Assembly: GCF_003024515.2 (NCBI RefSeq)
Contig: NZ_PYIX02000003.1
Span: 124,001 to 188,000 of the forward strand
Direction of reading: 5' to 3'
DNA: 64,000 nucleotides
DNA from: Acinetobacter sichuanensis
GTDB lineage: Bacteria; Pseudomonadota; Gammaproteobacteria; Pseudomonadales; Moraxellaceae
Shown: positions 26,680 through 36,279 of the stretch, in pieces
Position numbering within the stretch: the first letter of the stretch is position 1
Layout: every line of letters starts with the position of its first letter
Position numbers and translations under genes: made by a program
The notes under the pieces: model-generated
Seen by the model: the letters and a program-made list of their open reading frames with translations, nothing else
Database searches by the model: none
Told to the model about the DNA's origin: nothing

Positions 26680-28068
26680 TTAACTATGTTCATCACTTAA
26701 TTGAATCGCTTCAGTTAAAGCTTCATGTAAACGAGCAACAGCAATAATCTGTACACCAGCAATAGGTTTTTGTGGTGCATTGGCACGTGGCACAATAATA
26801 AATTTAAAGCCATGTTTGATGGCTTCTTTTAAGCGTTCTTGACCATTCGGTACAGGACGGATTTCACCTGATAAGCCAACTTCTCCAAATACGGCTAATT
26901 GTTGGGGAAGTGCTTTGGAACGTAAACTAGAAGCGCATGCCAGTAATACAGCCAAGTCAGAGCCTGTTTCAGTGATTTTTAAGCCACCGACGACATTGAC
27001 ATAAACATCTTGTCCTGAAGTTTGTACACCACCATGTCTGTGCATCACAGCAAGTAACATATTTAAACGGTTTTGCTCTAAGCCTAAGGCGACACGACGG
27101 GGTTGACCGTGAGCATCATCTACTAGGGCTTGCACTTCAACCAAAAGTGGGCGTGTACCTTCACGACTGATCATGACTACAGAACCAGGAATGGCTTCAT
27201 CATAACGACTAAGAAAAATTGCTGATGGATTGGCAACTTCTTTTAGCCCTTTGTCTGTCATACCAAACACACCGAGTTCATTCACCGCACCAAAACGGTT
27301 TTTCACGGCACGAATCATACGATAACGTGAGTCAGACTGACCTTCAAAATACAGGACACAGTCAACCATATGTTCAAGTACACGAGGACCTGCAAGAGAA
27401 CCTTCTTTAGTGACATGACCCACAATAAATAAAGCAGTTCCACTATTTTTAGCAAAACGAGTGAGGAGTGCGGCAGATTCACGGATTTGTGAAACACCAC
27501 CAGGTGCAGATTGTAGCGTTTCAGTATATAAAGTTTGGATTGAGTCTAAAATTGCAACGGATGGACGCAGTTGCGCCAAGGTTTCACAAATACGCTCTAC
27601 ACAGGTTTCTGCCATGACTTGTAATTTATCTGTAGGCAAATCTAAACGGTTTGCGCGCAGGGCAACCTGAGAGAGTGATTCTTCACCTGTGACATATAAA
27701 GCAGAGTTATTTACAGCCGCCATGTGGGTTGCTGTTTGTAATAAAATGGTGGACTTACCAATACCAGGATCACCACCAATTAATACCACTGAACCTGTGA
27801 CCAGACCACCACCAAGAACACGATCAAATTCACTAATTCCCGTTGCTAAGCGTGTTTCATTAGATACTGTGATTTTATTGAGTAAAGTAACATTTGCCGC
27901 TTGTCCTGTATAACCACCGCCCATTGGTTTGGCACGATGTGTTACAGCAGGTTCAATACGTACTTCAGTTAAAGAATTCCATTCACCACAGTCTGAACAT
28001 TGACCTGCCCATTTAGAATGGTCTGTACCACATTGTTCACAACGATAAACAGTTTTAACTTTAGCCAT
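26680..28068 (-). CDS. radA: DNA repair protein RadA
   Basis: It is a RecA-like branch-migration helicase that processes recombination intermediates. It has 462 residues, the usual length. The N-terminal zinc finger is CEQCGTDHSKWAGQCSDC. The ATPase core has Walker A GGDPGIGKST (~98) and the RadA motif VKNRFGAVNELG (~255). The C-terminal Lon-like P domain (~310-455) contains QTSGQDVYVNVVGGLKI and FGEVGLSGEIRPV. It is transcribed leftward alone. Confidence 0.97.
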   Translation of the reverse strand: MAKVKTVYRCEQCGTDHSKWAGQCSDCGEWNSLTEVRIEPAVTHRAKPMGGGYTGQAANVTLLNKITVSNETRLATGISEFDRVLGGGLVTGSVVLIGGDPGIGKSTILLQTATHMAAVNNSALYVTGEESLSQVALRANRLDLPTDKLQVMAETCVERICETLAQLRPSVAILDSIQTLYTETLQSAPGGVSQIRESAALLTRFAKNSGTALFIVGHVTKEGSLAGPRVLEHMVDCVLYFEGQSDSRYRMIRAVKNRFGAVNELGVFGMTDKGLKEVANPSAIFLSRYDEAIPGSVVMISREGTRPLLVEVQALVDDAHGQPRRVALGLEQNRLNMLLAVMHRHGGVQTSGQDVYVNVVGGLKITETGSDLAVLLACASSLRSKALPQQLAVFGEVGLSGEIRPVPNGQERLKEAIKHGFKFIIVPRANAPQKPIAGVQIIAVARLHEALTEAIQLSDEHS

Positions 28069-28137
28069 AAATAAGTTCAGTACACATGAAAATTATTTTG
28101 ACTATACAATAGATTTTGTTGATTCCACAGTCAGCCA

Positions 28138-28168
28138 ATCAAAAAGAACGACTATTTAAGTCGCTCTT
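28138..28168 (-). terminator. Intrinsic terminator of the AGCS transporter gene
   Basis: On the minus strand AAGAGCGACT pairs with AGTCGTTCTT (one mismatch) around a short loop and is followed by TTTTT, 33 bp past the stop. Confidence 0.8.
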
Positions 28169-28200
28169 ATGTGGAAATAGGGGATTAAATTTTGAAGTAT

Positions 28201-29556
28201 TTAATACAACTCACCCGATTTACGTTTAGCAATAAAATCTTTGGTTTCTTTGGCAATCACACCAGAAAGTAACAGTAATGCGATTAAGTTCGGTACAGCC
28301 ATTAAACCGTTAAATGTATCTGCAAATAGCCAAACCAGATCGAGTGTAGCCACAGTTCCCACGAAAACACTGGCAATATAAATAATGCGATAAATCAGAA
28401 CAAATTTTTCACCAAGTAAATAGGTCGCACATTTTTCACCATAATAGCACCAACCTAAAATAGTCGAATAAGCAAAGAAAATAATCCCAAATGTCACGAT
28501 CCAACCACCAACACCCGGTAGAAGACGGTCAAAAATCTGTGTGGTGAGTACAGCACCTGTTTCAGCACCAAAACTGTTGCCTGCCATGATATAACCCATG
28601 ACCAACACGATGCCTGTAATACTACATACAATGATGGTATCAATAAATGTACCTGTCATTGAAACTAGACCTTGACGTACAGGATGATCAGTTTTTGCCG
28701 CAGCAGCAGCAATAGGCGCAGAACCCATACCTGCTTCATTGGAAAAGACACCACGGGCAACACCATAACGAATCACAGCACCAATTGCACCACCAGCAAC
28801 GGCTTCACCTGTAAATGCATCACGAAAAATCAGGCTTAAAGCAGGCATAACCAAATCAAGATTGGATAAAATAATTACTAAACCACCCAGTACATAGCCT
28901 ATAGCCATGATAGGCACAATAAAAGATGCTGCTTTAGCAATGGATTTAATTCCTCCTAAAATCACAAGAGCAGAAAAAGCAGTGATGGCAATACCCGTGA
29001 TCCATGTTTGGATACCTAAGCTATTTTCTACAGCTAAAGCGACAGTATTCGATTGCACTGAACTACCAATACCAAATGAAGCTAAAGTACCAAATAGTGC
29101 AAAAATTAAAGCCAACCATTTCCATTTTAAGCCACGTTCAATGTAGTACATTGGACCGCCTGATTTTTCGCCTTTTTCATTGCTGATTCGATATTTAACA
29201 GCTAAAACACCTTCTCCATATTTTGTTGCCATACCGACTAAAGCAGTGATCCACATCCAAAAAACCGCGCCTGGTCCACCAAGTACGCATGCAGTTGCAA
29301 CCCCTGCAATATTACCTGTACCGATAGTGGCAGATAATGCGGTCATTAAGGCGGCGAATTGAGAAATGTCGCCATCTGCACTTTTCGCTTTGTCATGTTT
29401 GCCAAAAACTTGTTTGAATGCCAAAGGCAATAAACGAAATTGTAAAAACAGTAGCCGAAATGTCAGGAAAATACCTGTACCCACAATAAGAATGAGCATG
29501 TATGGACCCCATACCCAGCCGCTAAGTGTTTCCATCAGGGATTGTAAATTTTGCAT
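28201..29556 (-). CDS. Sodium:alanine/glycine symporter (AGCS family)
   Basis: This 451-residue inner-membrane carrier takes up alanine and/or glycine with a cation. Family blocks are TALSATIGTGNIAGVATACVLGGPGAVFWMW (seen as two adjoining stretches, ~72-102), KSGGPMYYIERGL (~130), GVFSNEAGMGSAPIAAAAA (~270) and GWCYYGEKCATYLLG (~365). About ten membrane segments are visible. It is divergent from a CycA-like permease across 418 bp, so two small neutral amino-acid importers face away from one shared regulatory region. Confidence 0.93.
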   Translation of the reverse strand: MQNLQSLMETLSGWVWGPYMLILIVGTGIFLTFRLLFLQFRLLPLAFKQVFGKHDKAKSADGDISQFAALMTALSATIGTGNIAGVATACVLGGPGAVFWMWITALVGMATKYGEGVLAVKYRISNEKGEKSGGPMYYIERGLKWKWLALIFALFGTLASFGIGSSVQSNTVALAVENSLGIQTWITGIAITAFSALVILGGIKSIAKAASFIVPIMAIGYVLGGLVIILSNLDLVMPALSLIFRDAFTGEAVAGGAIGAVIRYGVARGVFSNEAGMGSAPIAAAAAKTDHPVRQGLVSMTGTFIDTIIVCSITGIVLVMGYIMAGNSFGAETGAVLTTQIFDRLLPGVGGWIVTFGIIFFAYSTILGWCYYGEKCATYLLGEKFVLIYRIIYIASVFVGTVATLDLVWLFADTFNGLMAVPNLIALLLLSGVIAKETKDFIAKRKSGELY

Positions 29557-29974
29557 AATACTTCTTCTTTGTTATTTCCATTCTGAATTTAGCTTAGCTC
29601 TAAAAAGCAAAAGCTATGCCATCCGTGTTTTGTTACTTATTATCTTTGAATTCATATCACTGAAATAATATGAACTTTATAAAACAAGCGCATAAGGACA
29701 TATTGTTTTTTCCAATGATTTCTTTTTTGACATAGATTTATTTAAGTTACAAGTCATTTCAGATTTTAAATTTTGTAGAAATGCAGTCAGTTTTAATGGT
29801 TGATTTTTATAGTAATTCGTAAAGTGAAATAAAATCAGTAAATTATTGATTGGTAAAAAATGGAAAACACTTTAAAAACCAGATGTGCAATAAGTAATCA
29901 AGTCGAATATTTTTTTTTATTTTTTTGCAAAATTAAGCTAATTTGTGCGAGTTAACACGAAAGATGAATTAAAA
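29557..29974. promoter_or_regulatory. Divergent regulatory region between two amino-acid transporter genes
   Basis: The 418-bp AT-rich region has no gene. TTGACA occurs at 29727-29732 without a matching -10 at the right distance. Promoters for both transporters must be here, but none can be assigned with confidence. Confidence 0.4.
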
Positions 29975-31372
29975 ATGTCAAACGGAAATTACACTTCCTC
30001 CAATGAAAATGGGGAGCTCGCACGGAGTTTATCCAACCGTCATTTGCAGTTGATTGCAATTGGTGGTGCGATTGGTACGGGGCTATTTATGGGCTCTGGT
30101 TCGACCATTAGTAAAGCGGGTCCTTCGATTTTATTTATTTATATGATCATTGGTTTGATGGTGTTTTTTGTCATGCGCGCGCTTGGCGAATTATTACTTT
30201 CTAACTTGAAATATAAGTCGTTTATTGATTTTGCCACTGATTTAATTGGTCCTTGGGCAGGTTATTTTGTTGGATGGACGTATTGGTTGTGCTGGATCAC
30301 AATCGGAATCGCAGACTTATCAGCCATTATTTATTATTTACAATTTTTTAATGGTGGTGAAGCATTTTCACCTATTGAAGGGGCAATGATCAGTATTGCT
30401 GCAATTTTCTTCATTATGGGGCTGAATCTGGTGACAGTAAAACTTTTTGGTGAGTTAGAGTTTTGGTTTGCCTTAATCAAAATTATCGCCATTCTAGTTT
30501 TGATTGCTGTAGGTCTGTGGATGATTTTTACTGATTTTACATCTACAACAGGGCATGTCGCTTCATTTACACACTTATGGGATCATGGTGGAATGTTCCC
30601 TAAAGGTTTTGATGGTTTTCTTGCGGGTTTCCAAATTGCAATTTTTGCTTTTGTTGGTGTTGAATTAGTCGGGACTACAGCCGCAGAAACCAAAGATCCA
30701 GAGAAAAATTTACCAAAAGCAGTGAACTCAATTCCAGTCCGTATCATTATTTTTTATGTATTGGCGTTGGTTATTGTGATGTCAGTAACGCCATGGGATT
30801 TGATTGATCCGCAAGTCAGCCCGTTTGTTAATTTATTTAGTCAAGCTGGTATTGCCGCAGCCGCAATTATTATGAATTTAGTGGTGTTATCATCTGTGAT
30901 GTCATCAATGAACAGCGGTGTCTTTTCTACAAGTCGAATGTTGTTTGGTTTATCTCGTGAAGAACAAGGTCCGAAAGCTTTTGGCAAGTTGAATGGTCGT
31001 GCTGTTCCTGCGAATGCTTTGTATTTCTCTGGTGTATGTTTATTGTTAGGTGCTGGATTACAGTATGTTGTACCTGATACTGTGAAAGCATTTACCTTAG
31101 CAACAACCTTATCTACAATTTTATTTATCTTGGTTTGGATTATTATTTTGTGGAGTTATTTGGTTTATTATAAAACTCGCCCAGAATTACATCAAAAATC
31201 TATTTTCAAATTACCCGGTGGTCCTCTAACGTGTTATGTGGTGATTTTATTCTTTATTGGAATGATTTATGTCCTATCAAAAGATGAAGTTACTGCACAA
31301 GCTCTACGTGTTAGTCCAATATGGTTGGTGATTTTAGCCATCGGTTATTTCTTTTTTTATAAGAAAAAATAG
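29975..31372 (+). CDS. cycA: D-serine/D-alanine/glycine transporter (CycA-like APC permease)
   Basis: This 465-residue proton-coupled amino-acid permease (APC superfamily, AAT family) has twelve membrane segments. The sequence resembles E. coli CycA closely as I remember it: LSNRHLQLIAIGGAIGTGLF, the DLIGPWAGYF-GWTYW block, ELVGTTAAETKDPEKNLPKA and SGVFSTSRMLFGL. Start at 29975 (MSNGNYT) was preferred over a GTG at 29945 that adds ten residues; neither has a strong ribosome-binding site. The amino-acid racemase five kb away could feed the same D-amino-acid pool, but that link is speculative. Confidence 0.88.
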   Translation: MSNGNYTSSNENGELARSLSNRHLQLIAIGGAIGTGLFMGSGSTISKAGPSILFIYMIIGLMVFFVMRALGELLLSNLKYKSFIDFATDLIGPWAGYFVGWTYWLCWITIGIADLSAIIYYLQFFNGGEAFSPIEGAMISIAAIFFIMGLNLVTVKLFGELEFWFALIKIIAILVLIAVGLWMIFTDFTSTTGHVASFTHLWDHGGMFPKGFDGFLAGFQIAIFAFVGVELVGTTAAETKDPEKNLPKAVNSIPVRIIIFYVLALVIVMSVTPWDLIDPQVSPFVNLFSQAGIAAAAIIMNLVVLSSVMSSMNSGVFSTSRMLFGLSREEQGPKAFGKLNGRAVPANALYFSGVCLLLGAGLQYVVPDTVKAFTLATTLSTILFILVWIIILWSYLVYYKTRPELHQKSIFKLPGGPLTCYVVILFFIGMIYVLSKDEVTAQALRVSPIWLVILAIGYFFFYKKK

Positions 31373-31396
31373 TGCTTATTCTTCGTAATGAAATTT

Positions 31397-31430
31397 TAAA
31401 ATACCCTATGTTTTCATAGGGTATTTTTTA
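31397..31430 (+). terminator. Intrinsic terminator of cycA
   Basis: AAATACCCTATG pairs with CATAGGGTATTT around a TTTT loop and is followed by T residues. Confidence 0.92.
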
Positions 31431-31537
31431 TGCGATGAAGAATGTCGTTATACTATTTATGATTTATTTTTTGTTCTAGAAGGTAACAAATCTCTATATT
31501 AAAATATTGATTCAAAATAAAAAGGGGGAAAATAAAC

Positions 31538-33103
31538 ATGAGTCATGATCAAGAATATTTACAAAGACATTTGCAAGACATACAACGTGTGCATGGACTG
31601 GCACATAATCATGAAATTAGAGCAGGATATCAAACATGGTTAAGCTTAATTCAGGAAAAATATCAGCAGCAGCCTTCAGCATTGTTGGCATTGTGTGTTG
31701 ACTATATCGAAAGTTTAGAAGCAGTTTTGCCGATTTCTGAATATAAAATTCATTATGTACCAAGAGCACAAGCGATTGCGAATTTTTATCGAGATCATCC
31801 TGAGCAAAGGCAACAACTCATTGCATTATTGAATGAATTATATGATTTGGGTAAACCCTATTTTGTAAGGCAGCATACCTATCATGAATATTTGGTAAAA
31901 GGTCTGTTAAATCTCAAAGAGATTTTAGAAAAAACACAAGAATTATGGGATTTACAACAGCTTTATCATCAGGGGGATTTTCATTTTCCAGCAGGCTTAC
32001 TTGATTTATTGGATGCATATATTGACCTTTTAGGTCCTTATCAGGCTTTGAATTATGATGAGCGTGAGCCTTTAATCAAAGACTTACAATTGCAGATCGT
32101 GAAAACATATCCTGAAGAAATTTTAAATTTATTTTTATTTGCGATTGAAAAAGAAGCGTATTTTCACTATTGGGTCAGTAAGCAGTTATTTTTTGTGTTA
32201 ATGGAGCAAAAAGACAAACGTTTAAATCAAGCTGAAATTTTAGAAAAATTAGTGCAAAATTTTGATTTAATTATTCAAAAAATGATTTATGCCAAACCTT
32301 TTATTTTACATTTAGCATTTTCAATTGAAAAAGTTGCCAAAGCGCAACAATTGAATCGTGTCATTGTAGATGCGATGGTACAGATTCAGTTTACCAAACA
32401 TAGTACCCAATCTATAGCTATGCGCCGTTTGGAACAAATTCAACACAAAGTCAGTGAGTTGGCAGTAGCATTTACGCAGCAAAATACACTCAGTTCTGCG
32501 CAAAATGCAGATATCGAATATCAATTACCGTTATCTGCGGTGACGCCAAGCAGGGCATTTTATAGTGAGATGCCTTTGGTTTGGGTGGATATTTTACAAC
32601 AAGAATTTTCAGCTTTTGATACACACAAAAAAGCAGATTGGCAGATATTTTGGCAGCATGTAGACAATGTAGGTGCGAAAAAACCCAGTCAAAAATGGTT
32701 AAAAAAAGCCGAAGAAATTTTACAGTCATCCATTCAGGATGCTTATGTACAGCGTGTGTCAGGATGGATGACATTGATTGAGCAAAATTCACCGCGAAAT
32801 ATGCGTATATTTGACAGTAAAAATGAAAATACCTTGAAAGGCGTGTTGTGGTTTTTATTGTTATTGCCTACACAACCAGAAGTGATTGCATTATTAAGTC
32901 GTGTTGTACAGATTGGTTATCGTAAAATTGCGGGGATCGGTGCAAATAGCACCAATTTAGCAAATACAGCCATCTATATATTATTACAGCATGGTGAAAG
33001 TGGCAGACAAGCCTTACATGATTTATACGGGCATTTATCTTATGACATTGCTAAAAATGCGATTCAAAAAGCATTAGACAGTGTTGGAGAGCATACAGAA
33101 TAA
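31538..33103 (+). CDS. Conserved-looking large helical protein of unknown function
   Basis: I do not recognise this 521-residue protein. It starts at an ATG with a strong AGGGGGA ribosome-binding site. It has no signal peptide or membrane segment and is rich in Gln, Leu, Glu and aromatic residues with a helical pattern (for example QEYLQRHLQDIQRVHG, LNLKEILEKTQELWDLQQLY). A C-terminal Gly/Asn patch (YRKIAGIGANSTNLANTAIY) breaks the helices and may be a functional site. Codon use is like its neighbours. It has its own upstream terminator and sits before lptM-lysA. It is probably cytoplasmic. Confidence 0.8.
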   Translation: MSHDQEYLQRHLQDIQRVHGLAHNHEIRAGYQTWLSLIQEKYQQQPSALLALCVDYIESLEAVLPISEYKIHYVPRAQAIANFYRDHPEQRQQLIALLNELYDLGKPYFVRQHTYHEYLVKGLLNLKEILEKTQELWDLQQLYHQGDFHFPAGLLDLLDAYIDLLGPYQALNYDEREPLIKDLQLQIVKTYPEEILNLFLFAIEKEAYFHYWVSKQLFFVLMEQKDKRLNQAEILEKLVQNFDLIIQKMIYAKPFILHLAFSIEKVAKAQQLNRVIVDAMVQIQFTKHSTQSIAMRRLEQIQHKVSELAVAFTQQNTLSSAQNADIEYQLPLSAVTPSRAFYSEMPLVWVDILQQEFSAFDTHKKADWQIFWQHVDNVGAKKPSQKWLKKAEEILQSSIQDAYVQRVSGWMTLIEQNSPRNMRIFDSKNENTLKGVLWFLLLLPTQPEVIALLSRVVQIGYRKIAGIGANSTNLANTAIYILLQHGESGRQALHDLYGHLSYDIAKNAIQKALDSVGEHTE

Positions 33104-33221
33104 TTTAGCAAATTTATCAATTTCACTTATGTTAAAAGCCGATGAGTAAATCATAGGCTTTGACTTTTATCATCTGAATGATCACGCTATACTTTGGTCA
33201 AACATTGTATTGGATATACAG

Positions 33222-33440
33222 ATGCGCGCTATTTCAAACAAAATCGCTTTGTTGTCAATAAGTCTCTTATTAACAGCGTGTGGTCAATCAGGCGCTTTAC
33301 AACTTCCAAATGACCCAAATTACGATCAACGTGCAAAATATTTGCTTTATCCAAATGCAGCGCCTAAGGCATCTCATTCAGATCGTAAGGTGACAGATTC
33401 AGTCGATGTTGCTGCTGCATCAGAAGTCACCACTAACTAA
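33222..33440 (+). CDS. lptM: Small lipoprotein LptM (YifL-like)
   Basis: This 72-residue lipoprotein has a signal (LLSISLLLTAC) with lipidated Cys near 20, followed by GQSGALQLPND, the short LptM core that in E. coli mimics lipopolysaccharide and helps LptD mature. The start at 33222 (MRAISNK) gives a proper signal; a TTG at 33210 is also in frame. The C-terminal tail is longer and polar. A place just before lysA/dapF is the usual context for this family. It is likely cotranscribed with lysA, 34 bp on. Confidence 0.82.
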   Translation: MRAISNKIALLSISLLLTACGQSGALQLPNDPNYDQRAKYLLYPNAAPKASHSDRKVTDSVDVAAASEVTTN

Positions 33441-33474
33441 AGCTTTTATAGTTTTTTATTGAAAGGATACATTC

Positions 33475-34719
33475 ATGAGTTTTTCCCGCATTAATGGGGT
33501 ATTGCATGCAGAGCAATGTTCTTTAGATCAGCTTGCACAGCAATTTGGCACACCGCTTTATGTCTACTCTAAAGCAACGTTTGAAAAACATTATTTAGAT
33601 ATGGATAAAGCTTTTGAATTTATCGATCATCAAATTTGTTTTGCGGTGAAGTCAAACTCAAATCTTGCGGTATTGAATGTACTGGCAAAACTAGGTTCAG
33701 GTTTTGATATTGTGACAGGTGGCGAGCTTGCACGTGTGTTAGCCGCAGGTGGCGATGCTTCAAAAATCGTATTTTCTGGTTTAGGTAAACAAGAAGCAGA
33801 CATTCAAAAAGCCTTAGAAGTGGGCATTGCTTGTTTTAATGTTGAATCTTATGCTGAACTTGATCGTATTCAAAAAGTTGCAGCACAACTTGGCAAAAAA
33901 GCGCCGATTTCTTTACGTGTAAACCCAGATGTAGATGCGAAAACACATCCGTATATTTCAACAGGGTTAAAAGAAAATAAATTTGGTATTCCTTCAGATG
34001 TCGTTTTTGAAACCTATCAATATGCAGCGTCTTTACCAAATCTTGATGTTGTGGGCATCGACTGTCATATTGGTTCACAGTTGACAGAAACGCAGCCTTT
34101 TGTCGATGCACTTGATCGTGTGATTGCCATGATTGAACAGTTAAAAGAACTTGGCATCAATCTAAAACACATCGACATTGGTGGTGGTTTAGGTGTGACC
34201 TATAAAGATGAAACACCGCCTACAGTGACTGAATATGCCAATGCAATGCGTCCTGCTTTAGAAAAACTTGGCTTAAAAGTGTATATGGAGCCAGGTCGTA
34301 GTATCTCTGCCAATGCAGGTGTATTGCTGACCAAAGTTGATTTGTTGAAACCGACCAATCATCGTAATTTTGCAATTATTGATGCAGCAATGAATGACTT
34401 AATTCGTCCGTCTTTATATCAAGCATGGATGGACATTCAAGCGGTTACACCTCATACCGATGTTGAAACAAAAACATGGGATCTTGTCGGTGCAATTTGT
34501 GAAACGGGTGATTTCTTAGGAAAAGAGCGCGATTTAGCATTACAAGAAAATGATATTTTGGCAGTTATGGGTGCAGGGGCTTATGGCTTTGTGATGAGCT
34601 CAAACTACAACAGTCGTGGACGTGCTGCTGAAATCATGGTGGATGGCGATCAAGCACATGTGATTCGTCAGCGTGAAACCATTGAATCACTTTGGGAAAA
34701 TGAACAGTTATTGCCTTAA
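33475..34719 (+). CDS. lysA: Diaminopimelate decarboxylase
   Basis: It is a PLP enzyme that decarboxylates meso-diaminopimelate to lysine, the last step of the pathway. It has 414 residues. The PLP lysine is in CFAVKSNSNLAV (~58). The barrel has GIDCHIGSQL, GGGLGVTYKDE and EPGRSISANAG. The partner-subunit cysteine is in GAICETGDFLG (~345), and YGFVMSSNYNSR is near the end. AAGGA precedes the ATG. dapF follows after 13 bp, so the two last diaminopimelate/lysine steps are coupled. Confidence 0.97.
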   Translation: MSFSRINGVLHAEQCSLDQLAQQFGTPLYVYSKATFEKHYLDMDKAFEFIDHQICFAVKSNSNLAVLNVLAKLGSGFDIVTGGELARVLAAGGDASKIVFSGLGKQEADIQKALEVGIACFNVESYAELDRIQKVAAQLGKKAPISLRVNPDVDAKTHPYISTGLKENKFGIPSDVVFETYQYAASLPNLDVVGIDCHIGSQLTETQPFVDALDRVIAMIEQLKELGINLKHIDIGGGLGVTYKDETPPTVTEYANAMRPALEKLGLKVYMEPGRSISANAGVLLTKVDLLKPTNHRNFAIIDAAMNDLIRPSLYQAWMDIQAVTPHTDVETKTWDLVGAICETGDFLGKERDLALQENDILAVMGAGAYGFVMSSNYNSRGRAAEIMVDGDQAHVIRQRETIESLWENEQLLP

Positions 34720-34732
34720 GGAGTAAATGAAG

Positions 34733-35578
34733 ATGTTATTAGAATTTACTAAAATGCATGGCTTGGGCAATGACTTTATGGTGGTTGACCTGATCAGCCA
34801 ACGTGCTTTTTTTGATACCGCTACAATTCGTCGTTTGGCTGACCGTCATTTTGGTGTGGGCTTTGACCAACTATTGATCGTTGAACCACCTGATTTTCCA
34901 AATGTCGATTTTAAATATCGTATTTTCAATGCAGATGGTTCTGAAGTCGAACAGTGTGGTAATGGTGTACGTTGTTTTGCGCGTTTTGTACATGAGCGTC
35001 AGTTAACCAATAAAACCAAATTTAAGGTGCAAACCTGTGCAGGAATTGTAGAGCCTGAGATTGGTGCAAATGGTTGGGTACGTGTCAATATGGGCTATCC
35101 GAAGTTTTTACCTGTGGAAATCCCATTTGTTGCGGAAGAAGCAGATGCTTTATATGACATCGATTTAGCCAATGAACAAAAGTTGACGATTGATGTTGTC
35201 AACATGGGAAATCCGCACGCAGTCACCGTGGTTTCTGATGTTTTAACGGCTGATGTTGAAAATATTGGTCGTCAAGTTGAGTCACATGCGCGTTTTCCTC
35301 AGCGTGTAAATGCAGGCTTTATGCAAATCATTGATGAAAAACATGCGCGTTTGCGTGTCTTTGAACGTGGTGTAGGTGAAACTATGGCATGTGGCACAGG
35401 TGCTTGTGCTGCAGCAGTGTCGGGCATACGTCGCGGTTTATTGTCTAATCAAGTGGAAATTGAGCTTGCAGGCGGTACATTACACATTGAATGGAAAGAA
35501 GGCGATGTGGTTTGGATGACAGGTCCAACTGCAAATGTTTATGAAGGTCGTTTAGATTTACGTTATTTCCAAGGTTAA
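34733..35578 (+). CDS. dapF: Diaminopimelate epimerase
   Basis: It converts LL- to meso-diaminopimelate for peptidoglycan and lysine, using two cysteines: QCGNGVRCF (~74) and [11 protein letters not shown] (~223). It has 281 residues. The start at 34733 was chosen because AAGGAG (34718-34723) is nine bases away; the ATG at 34727 is only three away. N-terminal [15 protein letters not shown] is the family signature. It belongs to the lptM-lysA-dapF unit. Confidence 0.97.
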   Translation: MLLEFTKMHGLGNDFMVVDLISQRAFFDTATIRRLADRHFGVGFDQLLIVEPPDFPNVDFKYRIFNADGSEVEQCGNGVRCFARFVHERQLTNKTKFKVQTCAGIVEPEIGANGWVRVNMGYPKFLPVEIPFVAEEADALYDIDLANEQKLTIDVVNMGNPHAVTVVSDVLTADVENIGRQVESHARFPQRVNAGFMQIIDEKHARLRVFERGVGETMACGTGACAAAVSGIRRGLLSNQVEIELAGGTLHIEWKEGDVVWMTGPTANVYEGRLDLRYFQG

Positions 35579-35597
35579 GTTTTATCTATTTTTCTTT

Positions 35598-35674
35598 AGG
35601 TTAAAGATCATTTAACCCTACAAAACTGTGTTATTGCCTAGATTTTTTATGAGAATCGGGCAATAACAACACAG
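35598..35674 (+). promoter_or_regulatory. Two inverted repeats between dapF and ubiC
   Basis: AGGTTAAA/TTTAACCC (35598 on) is followed by a longer arm pair CTGTGTTATTGCC (35626-35638) and GGCAATAACaaCACAG (35659-35674). Neither has a T run, so they are not classic terminators. They could be processing sites or an operator for ubiC. Confidence 0.45.
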
Positions 35675-35764
35675 CTTGTCACCATCTTGATATACTTTAT
35701 AAAAATTGACATTATTTTGTGATTATTCTAAATGATGCTTTTCTTTATTTAACATTTCAAGGAA

Positions 35765-36265
35765 ATGACATTGATTGCTTCCTGTCCCAAACAGATTTCT
35801 GATATTCCTGAACATTTAAAAAAATGGCTTTATGCTGAAGGTTCGCTTACACAACAACTGACTGAATTTGCAGGTGGTGTATTTAAGGTTGTGCCTACTC
35901 AGGAACATTTTCAACGTTTAACATTTATTGATAGTCAATGGATGCAGATGCCGTATCAACATACAGCATGGGTACGTGAAAGCCTTTTATATGGTTGTGA
36001 TGCAGATGCTTGGGTGAAAGCAAAAAGTATTTTCCCGATTTTAAGCTTACAAAAACGTGCTCGTTTATTTCAGCATATTGGGCGACAACCTATAGGTCGA
36101 TTTTTATTTCAACGTACACAACCAGCGTGTGAACGTCGAGTGTTATTTTTGGAAGATGGCTGGACACGTCAAAGTTGTTATATTTGGCATGGCTGTAAAT
36201 TTATTGTGCAAGAAACTTTTTTACCTACTTTTGAGCAGTTTATTGAAAGTAAGTCATTGAAATAA
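35765..36265 (+). CDS. ubiC: Chorismate pyruvate-lyase
   Basis: It converts chorismate to 4-hydroxybenzoate plus pyruvate, the first committed step to ubiquinone. It has 166 residues. Family features are WVRESLLYG (~76), an internal SIFP block, GRQPIGRFLF (~113) and a Glu near IVQETFLPTF at the end. The start codon is uncertain: AAGGA sits one base before the ATG at 35765 but seven before an in-frame TTG at 35771, so translation may really begin at the TTG. ubiA follows after 14 bp, as in many gammaproteobacteria. Confidence 0.92.
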   Translation: MTLIASCPKQISDIPEHLKKWLYAEGSLTQQLTEFAGGVFKVVPTQEHFQRLTFIDSQWMQMPYQHTAWVRESLLYGCDADAWVKAKSIFPILSLQKRARLFQHIGRQPIGRFLFQRTQPACERRVLFLEDGWTRQSCYIWHGCKFIVQETFLPTFEQFIESKSLK

Positions 36266-36279
36266 GGTGTTATATTTTC

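Noticed and set aside
33475..33500. Lysine riboswitch in front of lysA
   Set aside because: Only 34 bp separate lptM and lysA, too little for an L-box.
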